This document shows, piece after piece, positions 1 to 31,800 of a DNA stretch of 64,000 nt. A program made the translations under genes and the position numbers. A model generated the notes under the pieces. It had not been told where the DNA came from. It searched no databases and saw only the letters and a program-made list of their open reading frames with translations. This stretch comes from Beroe ovata (lineage: Eukaryota; Ctenophora; Nuda; Beroida; Beroidae). Position 1 is the stretch's first letter. The number at the start of each line of letters is the position of its first letter. The stretch is taken from contig CAMPET010000046.1 of the NCBI GenBank assembly GCA_946803715.1, positions 212,052 through 276,051 of the forward strand. The letters run 5' to 3'.

Positions 1-397
1 AACCCAAATCCACACTCTACCGCTCAACACACACACACACGCACACACACACACACACGTCACACACATACGCCGAGTAAGGATATATGGGTATAAGGTA
101 CCCGTTACGTGTATACGCTTCATCACAATATTATGTATTGTGAAGTCAGAAGTGTACATTGTACACGGTTGTATTTCCAGCTGAGGATAGGCTGTGGCCA
201 TTGGCAATGGCCATTGGCCTAGAATATGGGTCTCTTCGAACACTGAAAGTTGAAGGGATTCTAATTTACGCCATGCCAATTATAATAGAAGCTGCTCAGA
301 CCTGCTGTAAAAACTGATTAATGGCACAGTACCTATTTCACTCACACTTGATGTTAATTGATTATCAATTAATCAATTTGCAAATTGATATTTTCAG

Positions 398-7572
<7,175 letters not shown>

Positions 7573-8885
7573 CACACACATCCCACACACGACTAAAACA
7601 CGTGACTCAGCAACCGTGTACGTGTAGATAGCCACGTGATTCTTGTTCAGTTTTCATAATATGATTGTTCAGAAGTTATATCGGCTGGCATTCATATATT
7701 CATTGCGATCGATGTGATGTCTGATTCATTGCACGCTTCGCACCCATGCATATATCTGTCCTTCCGTAAGTTCATATCAAGGTCGCTTGTGGTGTTGTTT
7801 TGAGTGATTTTTGTCAGATTTTGAAGGCTTCTTCCTGCAAAGCCTCAACAGGTGACGATTGAAGTTTCTTGTCACTTGTTGCCTTGACCGACTGAAGGTT
7901 CTTGATGGGCATCCGTGTTTCTTGTGAAACCTTACAACCCATGCAAACTGAAGTTTACCCACTTGAAGTACTTGTGGTGAAGCACGACAATGTCATGACG
8001 TCACAAGATGTTATAGTGTACATTTAGTGTTACAGTGTACATGTAATAGTGTACATTGTTAGATGTACAGTTAACACTGTACATTGTACATTGTACACTG
8101 TGAATTCAATGTTAATGTTGGGTTTCTGCAAGAGCCTTAGCAAGGCGTTGTCAGTTGTGGGCCTACACAAGATATTGTGAAATTAAGTGCTGTTGTACTT
8201 GACTCCTTTGATAGGATCTTATCGCATGTTATTGTGATTGATGTGTGTATAATTGATCAATGTTTGTGTATAATTGATCAATGTATATTGTTTAGTGTAT
8301 AACTATAAGTACTTGATATCGCAGTGATTAATTACACTGCCCCTATATCGTCATATCGCTCGTTACCATGGCGCTGGCTGATTCCCGCCAAAATCTATAT
8401 CAATTCATTGCGGAAGTTCACAATATTCTTGTTGATGAATTTCAATTTTGTAAATCAATGCTGAAGACACTGAAAACTCTGGGTGATTGTATCAACTATC
8501 AACTTGATTTGTGTTTAAATGATACAGCTCTACGTACTTAAAGTTAAGACTTAGTTCATTGTTCATCTATCATCTCTATGATGCATACCGATACTATCAA
8601 TTGCTCTTTAATATCTTTATCTGATGGTTGTTCGACCATCGTAGAATTTCCTACGGAATGCAACTGCTGAATGGCCGGCGCTGAATATATTCTCTGTGCA
8701 TGATGCCATTGTGTATATTGACACTGTATACCATGAAAGTTGGTCACACTATCTTCTTCTATCAATATCATAGCAGTCCAAACTCACACCACGCCCAAAG
8801 TCCCGCTCACCACGCCCAAAACCCCACTCGCACCACTCTTACACCAGTTCATCTGCTATGAAATTCTATTCTCCGGTTGTTTCAG
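7573..8885. other. GRK 3'UTR/last-intron region with GTACATT palindromes
   Basis: No coding exon recognised. At about 8018-8105 there is a cluster of GTACATTGTACA/GTACACTGT palindromic words. Two copies of a GTGTATAATTGATCAATGT unit stand side by side at about 8244-8284. Similar GTACATT-rich sequence recurs at about 33045-33175. Confidence 0.5.
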
Positions 8886-8915
8886 ACACCCCCGAATAGC
8901 AACTCAGAATCTTGA
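8886..8915 (+). CDS. Possible alternative last exon B of the GRK gene
   Basis: A good acceptor (TTGTTTCAG) is followed by TPPNSNSES and a stop. It is also in phase 0 with the donor at 6882. Splicing 6882 to 8886 would replace the cysteine tail by a short polar tail without lipidation sites. It is short enough that a chance match is possible. Confidence 0.4.
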   Translation, partial: TPPNSNSES

Positions 8916-10839
8916 AGGATTAGGTACTGTATTGCGCCGTGACGGATTTATCAACTAGGTTCCACTTGCGCCCAATGCAGGGCGATTATTGCTGCCCCTG
9001 GCCGCCTGAGGCGGGCATGAGCAAGAGAGATGTCGCCCCCGGCCGTTATAATAGGGCCGAGTTTGTGGCGCCGTTGGCGATGGCAGAGAGAAGGGCGACG
9101 TTGAGCTGTTGGACTATAATAATGCTGGTGATCAGGACTTTCCTAAAAAGGGCGTGGTCAGGCAGAGTCTTTAAACGATTGAATAATATACAAGCGGGTA
9201 TGTTGTGTGGTGTCAGTGATGCAAGGGTCGCTTTTTATTTGAGTTTGGAGTTGTATTTGTTCTAATAACTGATTTTTCTGCACCAACCTACAAATATTTA
9301 ATTATCTTGAAATTTTTCTAATTGTTCAACTTCAAGAATACCCCTAAAATTGGAACTTGTTTTGGGCACTGAATTATGGAATTATTGGATATTTAATGAA
9401 CTAGTTTTGACCAAAGTGATGTTGAAATGTTGATAATTATTAATTATACGAGTGAATGAACATATATTATATACAGTGTTAGAAATATTGTACATAGCAG
9501 CTAGTAATGATATGAAGTTATAATTATAGATTTCGTTGAGTTGGACTACTCAATTAACTTCATAGATCGCATAAAACTGTGAAAACTTTTATTTCAATGG
9601 TTGTCCCTGGAGGTACATTACTTTCCTTTAAAGGGTGTTGATTTCGACTTGGATTTCATCCAGATATGCATTATGCACATGGCATTGGCATTGCAATGAA
9701 TACGTTTACCACAAAACATATAGTGTTTTCTATCTGCTGACTGTTTCAGTGTTTCTATTGGCTAGGATCAAGGAGTTATGTTTTATTTCAGGCTGTATTC
9801 AGCTGCATTATTTCTCTGTAGAATTTGACGTGTTTGACATGCTGTGTAATGCCATACCGGGCATATACCGACGTATAGGTTTCATCTGTCTACTTTCGCA
9901 CGCTGAAAAGTGGACAGGTAACATACAACTACAAGAATGTGGAATGATGAATTTTGTGCTCAAAAGGAATTGATTATTTCTTCGAAATCGATTTAATTTT
10001 TATTTCTTAGCCTTTCCTTGATCATTTAAACCATTAACTCAAACTGTAAACGTTATTTCAGTTTCACTTTTTAGTGAACTAGATCTAAATTAGATCTCAT
10101 TTGAATCCGCGCACAATCCATTTTATTGCGAGAGATATTCTCTCGCAATAACATGATCATTAAAATTGAATTTTCGACTGAGTTAAACATAGATTCGAAT
10201 TCGATTCGATCGCGATTATCGGCAGACAGTAAACTTCAAAATGAAGTAAAACTCTAGTATGACTAAGTTTAAACATGAATTTGATTTTGATTTTAATCAT
10301 CAATTGAAACAAGATTTGAAGGTTCTGGTTCTCAGGTAGCCGTAATGCGTAGTAAAGATAGGCCAGCCGGTTATTAAACGTACAGTCCACGAGCCACGGC
10401 CATCCTGATCCACGCCCGTAATCTCGTCTTTTTGAATTTTGTCAAACATGAATCCTGGTATCTGAATTCTGAATCCTGATATGATATCTGAGTTAAGATC
10501 CTCTTCTAGGACCAGGCCAATTTTATTTTGAATCCGGGGTTTGAGTTTGATGTAAATATTGCAGTATCAGAGAAAAATTTTATCATTTTAATCAGGTAAT
10601 TATTTCCGGTAGGATAACGATTAACGAGTCAAGGTGTTTTCGGCGTTCTCTGGCTTCAATTTTTCAAAAATTTTCGTCTGCGGGTCTGCGGCACTGGCAG
10701 TTGGGGTTATTGGCCCACAAACCCCTCAAGTTACACTTACAGGAATGCTATACAATAACCATACATCCCAATTTCCGAAATAGTCAACCCACCACAGACC
10801 TCTGATGATAAATCGATAACCGGGAAATATACGCATGAT
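8916..10839. other. Intergenic region, A+T-rich, no gene recognised
   Basis: Contains a 108-codon open frame at 8939-9265 with no recognisable family and no gene-like context, probably chance or GRK 3'UTR. A hairpin lies at 10123-10151 (11-bp stem TTATTGCGAGA, 7-nt loop). Otherwise I see nothing. Confidence 0.5.
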
Positions 10840-10924
10840 ACAATTCCTCGATTTTGTCAAATGGTTTTAGACTCCCAAGATCATCTTGAGAGTCGAAAAC
10901 CATTTGCCAAAATCGAGGAATTGT
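10840..10924. repeat. 85-bp imperfect inverted repeat (long hairpin)
   Basis: Arms of about 35 bp begin ACAATTCCTCGATTTTG and end with its reverse complement, with few mismatches and a ~15-nt loop. It sits just downstream of the stop codon of the minus-strand galectin-like gene, so it could lie in that gene's 3'UTR. It could be a short foldback transposon or a small-RNA precursor. Nothing in the sequence decides. Confidence 0.75.
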
Positions 10925-10956
10925 GTCACTGTCAGGAATTTTGGAGATGCAAAAAA

Positions 10957-12158
10957 TCAATTCTGATAGTGATAGTGATAATCACCGTTTGACTTGGGTG
11001 CTATGTAGCTTCTGTCCAGATCAAAGTCCAAGCAAGGACCAGTAACTTGAACGGTGATCTGCGTATACACCGCCTTTGCTCCGACCAAACCTTTATCATA
11101 GGGTTGTACTATGGTGGAATCTCCGTCCAATTTCACATAGATCTGATCACTGCCCACCAGGACGTCAACCTCAGTATCATCTCGGAGTGGAGGCATGGAC
11201 GAGTACACCTCTCTCCAATAAACGTCATCCAATAACTTCGATGTCTGGAGTATTTTTTTGTTAGTTCTAGGGTGAATGAGCCTGAAGTTCAGGCCGTAAA
11301 AGATATTTTGGGAATCCGTCAGTATGAGGGACGCTTCACAGGCTCCACCCTGGCCAGGGTCGGCGACCGGATTGTAACTCATGGATAGATGGAACCGGGT
11401 TAATACTCCTGGCACTATGCCAGGCAAGATGGGTGTTTTCTTCGTTTCGCCCGTTACAATTGTGTCAGCCGAGCATTCGCTCAGTAACTGCAACGAGGGA
11501 ACTGAAAGATGCCAATTTTAATTTTTAAAATTGTAACATTATGATTAACACGCAAAGATATTTATTTTTTCACATGAGTCCTCATGAAATTTGTAATAAT
11601 TGTACCTGTTGTGACGGAATAACTCCCGCCCAAATCAACATTAAGACAATCCCCGATGGTGTGGATGCTGTATTGAGTGAAGGTACTCCGGACTTTGTCA
11701 ATATCGCTTGGGAAAGCTGGTGACAATGAACTGCCGGAATTCACGGCGACAAAGTAATCTTCGGGAGTTATTTGCAGTACCACAAACATTTCACTCTCCT
11801 CGAATTGACCCGAAATTTCGTTGTTTAAGGAAATCCTAAGGTTGTAGGCACTTTTCCTGAGCAATCGTCCATTTTTAGCATCGATGATCATTGAGAAAAT
11901 CGCCACCCGATATTCATCCTCCAGATTGAATGTGACTTGACACTCGTCGATGAAGTTGTATCCCAGACGGAAATTGAGAGTTAGACCGACCATGGCCCAG
12001 GTACCGGGTGGGACAGACGGGGTTATTCGAGTTATATCGGGATCGTCCTGATCAACTTCCACTTTCTCCTCATCGAAAACAATTTTAGGTCCTGGTGGAC
12101 GGTGGTGCAATATAATTATAAAAAGCAAAAAGAGGAATATGACATAATATAAGCTCAT
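10957..12158 (-). CDS. Membrane-anchored protein with two galectin-like domains
   Basis: Two exons join in phase on the minus strand: 12158-11606 and 11501-10957, giving about 365 residues. The start has an N-terminal hydrophobic segment (FLFLLFIIIL), a signal anchor or signal peptide. Two homologous domains follow, roughly residues 45-175 and 195-345. Each opens with a PPGTW- or VPGVL-like strand and ends in the galectin-style order ITPEDYFVAVN or VGSDQIYVKLDG, then a terminal strand before GDCLNVDL or GPCLDFDL. The classical galectin sugar-binding pattern (HFNPR, WxxE) is not clearly present, so binding of beta-galactoside is doubtful. A TTTATAAA box on this strand lies near 12441-12450, about 290 bp upstream, and a splice acceptor lies 16 nt before the ATG. 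Other jelly-roll folds remain possible. Confidence 0.6.
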
Positions 12159-12675
12159 GGTATTTTGAATTTTCCTGCAAAATTTCCCTCTGATTTTGTA
12201 TCAAAATTCTCGGGACATACCGTGAAACTTAAAAATGGACGGTCCAGGGTCGAGCTCGCTTAGTTCAACAACTTGCAGAATCTGCACAGTAAATAGAATT
12301 CCCTTAACTTTCAAAGACATTCCGCTGAAAAATGAAGTACAAAATGAAGTACAAAATTTTAATTTCCTTTTAGTTTTATCTGCAGAGTGATGCATATAAT
12401 TATAACCGACACGAAATTGAAATTGCGTAGGTATCGCTACCTTTATAAATAGTCCAGTGCAGCATCAATGATGCCGGATTGCCGGGCATCATTGTCACAA
12501 TTGTGCATAGTGATTGCGTTGCATTGCTTGGAAATTGTTATTTATGGATGGCCCCTAAATCTGGATGCCTTAGCTTTTAATATATAAAACTCCAGGATGA
12601 TCAGTGGCTGGACGCATCTATTATTAAAATAAGGAGATAATTTCTATAGGACTAAAGAGTGAATTTCAAAAGAAA

Positions 12676-12966
12676 TTGGTGTAATGGTGTTAGTGTTACA
12701 TTGAGTCACCAGCAACCAGGCGACCCAGCGAGCGAATCAAGACCAATTGTAAGATGGACATTGCACAATGGAATTGGAACACGTATATGGGGATCTCATT
12801 TCCATAGGCCCCGGTCCCGGTGGCGACTCCCAGTTGGTGTAAGTGTAACATTGAGCCACCTGCAGGCGACCGGACTAAGGCCAATTGTAGGCTGTACATT
12901 GGACAATGGAAGTGGAACATGCATAATATTATGGGGATCTCATTTTCATAGGGCTCGGTGGCGACC
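12676..12966. repeat. Diverged direct duplication, unit about 158 bp
   Basis: Copy 1 starts at 12676 and copy 2 at 12834. Shared blocks run in the same order: TTGGTGTAA, ACATTGAG followed by CACC, CCAATTGTA, ACAATGGAA, TGGGGATCTCATTT, then GGTGGCGAC. No ORF is conserved between copies. It lies upstream of the minus-strand galectin-like gene. Confidence 0.8.
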
Positions 12967-13050
12967 TCTCTCTCTAAGTCTAACTCTCGGATTCTCGGAA
13001 CTCTTACTTCCGTGATAACTCAGCTCTTTTGCATAATGCATAATTCGTAA

Positions 13051-13108
13051 CACCAGGGTAGAAACCCGGTGTAGAAACCAGGGTAGAAACCAGGGTAGAA
13101 ACCCGGCG
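13051..13108. repeat. Minisatellite, 14-15-bp unit
   Basis: Four tandem copies of a CCAGGGTAGAAA / CCCGGTGTAGAAA unit. Confidence 0.85.
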
Positions 13109-14445
13109 CAAGGATCCATTGCCGTCACTCGTCCGTGGCCGTGGTATGTGATTACTGATTAATTATGGGTTGGGGTTCGGGTAGAATATAGATCAAGATA
13201 TTCCCTACCTCGGTTATGTTCAATTATATAATTGTACTGGAAGAAGCGAGTTGATATCAATATTATGAGGTTATCATGGATAACCAAAATTAAATTAAAT
13301 CGGAATTGGAACATTCATTCTCAAAAATTCCCAATTCTGTAAGAATTTCCGACTGGAGAAGGTATATGGGACCAGGAGTACAAAGGTTATGATACTGATA
13401 AAATTAAAGATATTAGCATATCAACATGGCATTGATCACAAACACAGCATATTCCAAAAAAGGACCATATGCTGGCTTGGATTTTAGAAAAAATCTGCAA
13501 TTTGGTGCGCTGTGCGTGTCATCAATACCAGGTATTATTCCTTGTGTATACATTTACACTTTATCACATACATGTACACGGAAATTCCACAGATCGGATC
13601 GTAAAAAATCTAAATTGCAAAAATGGAGGGAATCGTAGAATTCGTACACAGCCTGATCATGACATGCATGGACATTGCAGGCTATTATACCACATGCATT
13701 TATTAGACATCATCAAACCGATCAAAGTAAAGTGTAAAGGGGGGCCAAAACTGTTTGAAAATTGAATAGCAGTCTCGATCATAAAATAAAATCATAAAAA
13801 TCTGAATATCACTCAATGCGACAGAATTTCTTATTTATGCATCACTTTGGGTTTTGATAAAAATGCAATTACGACATTTAAACTTGATTAATGCCTCCTA
13901 ATTTTTCTCGTATTACAGGTCAGTGAAACTATGACATCTAATTCTATCTCATCTCAATCATTACTCAATGATTGGTGGGACTGGTAAAATGAGACAGTTT
14001 GTATTCTTCCATCGAATTCTGAAATCTTCCTTGACCAATAAACAAAAAAATTGTCAGAAAGCACCGTGGAGTACAGTTGAGATAAACGGACATCGATAGC
14101 TGTTGCTTTAGCTGTCATATTGTATTATTGTCTGCATTGTTTATGAATGAAAATATGTTTAAAAATTCAATCAAAAAACCGTTTCCAACTCCGTCGAGAT
14201 ACTATTAACATCATCAAAAGTCAAAAAATCGCTCGAAACGCGGATTCAGAATGCTCATTACGAATATCATATTATTGACAGGATACATTAATTAATTTCA
14301 AGTCGGATCTAAGACCGTCTACGATTGTCTTCTCGCTTCACATCTGCTCTAGATGGCATGGTCGCAGTCCGCGAATCGTAACTCTTGACCCGAGGGTCGC
14401 ATCACAGTTATATAACGCATGGGAATCAGATCACATTACCGTGCC
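13109..14445. other. Intergenic region between two minus-strand genes
   Basis: A+T-rich sequence without recognisable exons, repeats or RNA genes. It holds the 3' flank of the LAP gene and the distal upstream region of the galectin-like gene. ORFs at 13426-13765 have no gene-like features. Confidence 0.5.
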
Positions 14446-25848
<11,403 letters not shown>

Positions 25849-28800
25849 ATGAATACGCATGTGTCAAGATTCCAGAGCCTTCTGGTCCCACCCACTGAAA
25901 GTGAGGATGATGGTGTGTCAACTGATGAGACCGGAAAGCCCTCTAGTTGGACTGTGGTTGGAAGTGGCNCTCTGTCAAAATCATTCTATTCTATTCTATT
26001 CTATATTCAGGATTAAATCCAAGTTATTATCAGGAATTCATAAATGAGAGATATCCTCAAAGCTCACAAAGAGGAGCAGCCTATATCTGTATATAAACCT
26101 GTAGAATAATTTATTTATTCATTTACTGTACTTCTGCATTATAAGATGCTAAGAGTAGGCACCCTGTACTTAGTAGTGTTTAGACCGACTTCAGACTGAC
26201 TATTAAACTGACAAAGTAATTTCTCAGCCGTTAGTGCTTTCATAACATAAAATATGATTTTCACTTTCATTACCAGTTTTCTGGCCTGGTCACCAACCAG
26301 ATGATAAATATGAAGGGTATACTCTTTTTGATCATTAGAATTGCTTTGTTGCCTTCCTAGGTTTCTTTTTGGTTCAACACTGCTGAGTATAAGCTAGTCT
26401 TAAAAGCCGTGTTTCTAAATTCCAATTTATCATTATTTATTAGTGGTATTATTATATTTTGGCTACATGGACCACAGTGATATTGTACTGTGGAATGCGG
26501 ATGCCAGAAGGTCTATAATTATTTCCATTACTTTCAATTATTCTAAGACAGTTATTTCATCAGCAATGTCAGAGATTACAGACTCATACCAAAGCTGTGA
26601 TGTGGACAATGAGGAATCATGTAAGAATTGGAATGGCAAGGAATCTGACACTTTCAAGTGATGTACTCATCTTAATTATTTTAAGAATAAAACTGATAAA
26701 TAGTTACAATATTTCAGCATATAGCTACAATACAGTGTACAAAGTTGAACCCCCTGTTGGAGAGGAAATTTTAACAAAGTTCGAAAATCGTAGTGCTCTA
26801 GCTCAAGACTTGAATCTTTTATCTGGTAAATGATAAAAGTATAAAGAATATGTATAAACAAAGTCTTCTCAAAACAAATATTGGACAAGACCTTCTGCAA
26901 AACATCACAGATTGAATAGATTTAGCAGATAAGTCTCAAAAGAATTTTTTGAAATGAATCTTCTCATGAAGTAAAACACCGCAACCTTTTCTTTTAAACC
27001 ACTATCTCAAAGGTCTGCCTGAGTTGTGTGACATCATATTCCTCGTTGGGGAGGACAAGCAACCTGTATGTGCTGTCAGGGCTATTCTTGCTGCAAGGAG
27101 CAGGTAATCTGATGATTGAACTCTGGTAACAGTATGGAATACCCAAGTTATAGAGTGCCCAATGTCACAAAGACCCAATGAATGACCCAACTTAATGGTT
27201 GAGTATTCAAAGCATGATCACCGCAACACTCAATTCATTACAGCGACTGGGAAGCAAACAGTACAAAAACGCGAAAATCAATGGGACACACAAATAGGCC
27301 AAAATCAGTTCTGCACGTGACATACTGAAAAATAGTGTTTCTGGCCTATTTTTTGACGTAGAATTCGAATCTGAAAGAATTAGAGAGCTAGCTGATTGGG
27401 AAATTGTGGAAAATTCTTATTTCTTCTCAGACATGAAGGCATGAGTCACATGATATACAGCTCCTAAGGGAAGCAAGATATGGCCGAAATTCGATCGGGA
27501 ATCGATTCAGCGTCCAAAAATACATGGGAATTCGTGGTCTTTGCTTGCATACGCGACAAAAAAATTTCTTCGAATTTCTGAGTGGAGTAGGTATTGAAAA
27601 TGAAGTGAGTGACTCCACACTTTTTTACTTCATTTTCGAAGGTCTCTTATGAAGTCTTTACCGGCACTTACGACACCAATTTTCCACCAAATCATCTCTC
27701 CTACTCTCACACAACAAATATCAATCTTTGTTACGATCTTGTACAGTTCATACTCGCCGTGAGACCACGCCCAAATGACGATTTCTCTCCCCTGGGAAGC
27801 AAACAGTACAAAAACGCGAAAATCAATGGGACACACAAATAGGCCAAAATCAGTTCTGCACATGACATACTGAAAAATAGTGTTTCTGGCCTATTTTTTG
27901 ACGTAGAATTCGAATCTGAAAGAATTAGAGAGCTAGCTGATTGGGAAATTGGGGAAAATTCTTATTTCTTCTCAGACATGAAGTTATGAGTCACATGATA
28001 TACAGCTCCTCAGGGAAGCAAGATAGGGCCGAAATTCGATCGGGAATCGATTCAGCGTCCAAAAATACATGGGAATTCATGGTCTTTGCTTGCATGTGCG
28101 ACAAAAAAATTTCTTCGAATTTCTGATCGGAGTATCGATAAAAAATGAAGTGAGTGACTCCACACTTTTTTACTTCATTTTCGAAGGTCTCTAATGAAGT
28201 CTTTACCGGCACTTACGACACTAATTTTCCACCAAATCATCTCTCCTACTCTCACACTACAAATATCAATCCTCGTTACGATCATGTATAGTTCATACTC
28301 GCCGTGAAACCACGCCCAAATGACGATTTCTCTCCCTTGGGAAGCAAACAGTACAAAAACGCGAAAATCAATGGGACACACAAATAGGCCAAAATCAGTT
28401 CTGCACGTGACATACTGAAAAATAGTGTTTCTGGCCTATTTTTTGACGTAGAATTCGAATCTGAAAGAATTAGAGAGCTAGCTGATTGGGAAATTGGGGA
28501 AAATTCTTATTTCTTCTCAGACATGAAGTTATGAGTCACATGATATACAGCTCCTCAGGGAAGCAAGATAGGGCCGAAATTTGATCGGGAATCGATTCAG
28601 CGTCCAAAAATACATAAGAATCCGTAGTAGTTGTATCAAAATCGAGCAAAAATTTTTCTTTGATTTTCTGATGTCAGTATTGAAGTGAATGACTCCACAC
28701 TTTTTTACTTCTTTTTCGTAGGACTCTAAGGAGGACTTTACTGCAACTTACGAGACCAATTTCTACTCTCACACTACAAGTATCAATCCTCTTAACGATC

Positions 28801-31800
28801 ATCTGAAGTTCCTGGTCGCCGTGGAGCCACGCCCAAATCACGATTTCAAACCTGTGGGAAGCAGCAACACAAAAAACACGAAAATCAGTTGAAAATTTTA
28901 ATTTCTTCTAATATAAGCGGTTTTAAGTCACCACAAAGACAGCCCTTCAAGGAAGCGAGATAGGGCCAAATTCGATGAGGAATAGATTAAGCGTCCAAAA
29001 TTGGATGGATAACCTTGGTCAAAATCGGAAAAAAAGGTTTCTTCGAATTTCTGTTGTCAGGATCGGTACAAAATCAAGTAAGCGACTCCACAGTCCACAC
29101 TTTCATACTTCTATTTTGAAGATCCTTAATGGACAATCAAGTTACACTTACGACAATATTTTTCACCAAATCATCTCTCCTACTCTCGTACTTCAAGTAT
29201 CCAACCTCTTAACGATCAATTGAAGTTCATACTCGCCGTGAAACAAGCAAAAAACGAAAATCATCGAGACACACTGATACCGCCGAATAAATTTTTCCGC
29301 ATACATACTGGGAATAACTGTCCCTGGCCTATTTTAGACGTAGAATCCGAGCCAGTTCATCGGGAAATGGGGGAAACTTCAAGTTCTTCTGGGACATGAG
29401 GACACATGATAAACAGCTCCTCAAAAAGCGTAATAGGGCTCAATTCTGAATGATAATCCATGGGGATTGGGCATGGTTTCACGGCGAGTATGAACTATAC
29501 ATGATCGTAACGAAGATTGATATTTGTAGTGTGAGAGTAGGAGAGATGATTTGGTGGAAAATTAGTGTCGTAAGTGCCGGTAAAGACTTCATTAGAGACC
29601 TGTAAAAACGAAGTATCGAACTGTGGAGTCACTCACTTCAATTTTTACCGATACTCAGATCAGAAATTCGAAGAAAATTTTTTGTTTAATTTTGATAAAA
29701 GTACCATTACATGTACTTCCACGTATTTTTGGAAACTGAATCGATTGCCGATCGAATTTCGTATCTCACTCCCCTGAGACCTGAGTGTCTCTTTGTCGTG
29801 TGACCTCGAACCGCAGGTCTACTTAATACGCTTACCCTCTCTAAGGGCTGATCAGTGTTTCCTTGCAGGGTGTTTAGAAAGCAGTTGTACTGCGATGTTC
29901 CTCGACGCTGTTCACTCAAGGATAGCTCACCGAGAAACATGAAATCTGTAAGTGTCACACGATTTAATTTAGATAGCAAATGTTATGTGATATTACAAAA
30001 TTTGTTCACTTGGGAACTTGTGGAGAAACTTGACTGAGGAATCCTAAGCAATTCCGTTACTTCTAGAGCCAAAGTCTCAAACCAATTAATAATTATGCGT
30101 TTCGAAGTAATGGGCTGATATAACCCTTCATTTGCCTTTAGTGATTCGCATCTAGCGATTATTTGATGACTTTTGGTTTCGGTGTAGCAAATCAATGGAT
30201 TGCTTGAGGCTTGTGGCAAATAAAGAGTTGATGTTTTTCGTGACATGTGACGAAAGTGTGACGAAAGTGTGACGGAAACGTGACATGGGATTTGCGGCCT
30301 GATATGACTCGGAAATCATTGTTAGTTGATAGATATCATGTCTAGGAGTTACCAGGTCACATTTGNAAAACTCCCCAGAAAAGTAAACCGCTAAACACAA
30401 TCGTGGTCCAAGAGTTTGAACCGAGTGTTTTCAAGCAGCTAATAGAGTACCTGCATACTGGTGTGTGTACTTTACAGGTAATTAATTACCTCTCATCAGT
30501 GACCGATAATAACTCGAAAGGTTTTCTTGGAAATAAACGTGACTCTCGACCATAATAACAACGAGCCAGTACATGTACCGCCGAACTGTAGGCACCGATA
30601 CCTAATCTATTGGAAGAATGACGGATTTGTAATGATAATTGATGTAAACAAGCCCCCTTCTCCCATTAGCCTAGGACTCTATTGAGTCTAGTTAACAAGC
30701 CCCCTCTCCCATTAGCCTAGGACTCTATTGGGTCTAGTTAACGCAGCTGATCACTATGATGTTGAGGAGCTAAAACAGGCGTGTAACAACTTCGTAGGTG
30801 ATTAACAGTTCTATACTATGATTCTATACTATGATTAAGTAAATCGCCGATTTACTAAATTTGGATATTGATTGGAAGATTAACTTCCATTTATCATGAC
30901 GAAGTATCTGAAAACCTGATTTGTTATTTCAGGCCAGAGTATCAGTACTGATACCGTTTGTCATATGCTGTCTAATGCGGACAGATACATTCAATACAAG
31001 TCTACCAAGGTATGTAGGGTACAAGTTGCCATTTATTCTCTTTTGTTGCAATCTGGAATTCCGGCATTTACAAAGCATTTCAATGCTGTCGAATTCGGTA
31101 CCTATTTTCTCATGTTCCTGTCTCCAGGTGCTGATTCAGAAGGTGATGGAGTTTATAGATCGTAACGGTGACGAGGTTTTGTCACTCCCCTCTTTCTCCA
31201 TCCTGCCTAAACACGTGGTTCAGTTGATCATATCACGAGAAAGTCTCGCAGTTACTGAGGTGCGGTTAACATGCGGATTCCCAGAAATCCGGAAATTTAG
31301 AAAAAAGAAATTTTTCTTCTGTTATAAGCTCAAAATAAGCGTCAGGATTTGTGTTGATACACTGTTAAGCGTTAGTGTTATATTTATCTATGAGTTATTA
31401 TTCAGTTATTTATTCAACAAGGTGAACAAGTTTGTGGCGGTTTACAACTGGAGCAAGTCTCAGTTCGAGAAAGAGCAAGCTCTGGCGTTAAAAACAAACC
31501 AGAAGTGTGTTCAACTGATGGAGATAGTTGAGGGATTCCTAGATTACATTCAGTTCCACAAGATTCCAATCCAATATCTCATGAATGAGGTAAGATATTG
31601 TTTGATGGATTAAACACAATTAAATAAGTAGTATTCGGAACAAATCTGTTTTTCACCTTTAAAAACGGTCATAATCACCGGATCATAATAACTTTTATTT
31701 TCATCTTCTACGCTAACGAAACAACAAAACTTGGAGTATTTTATAGTCAAGTCGAATAATCTCCCCCAAGTCTCAGAAAACCACCCAAACGAGAACTGCA

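Noticed and set aside
8939-9265. 108-codon ORF on +
   Set aside because: No domain, signal peptide or splice context recognised; directly follows the GRK gene and is likely 3' flank.
12201-12395. Minus-strand ORF that might be an upstream exon of the galectin-like gene
   Set aside because: A possible exon (MSLKVKGILF...) splices out of frame into a stop just before the chosen ATG, so it is at most 5'UTR or an upstream ORF.
27630-28381. Repeated 68-77-codon minus ORFs
   Set aside because: They are identical because they lie in the 545-bp satellite units; no start context or family, so treated as repeat DNA.
27190-29730. CRISPR-like regular repeat array
   Set aside because: Unit length is 545 bp and repeats are contiguous without spacers; this is a eukaryotic satellite.
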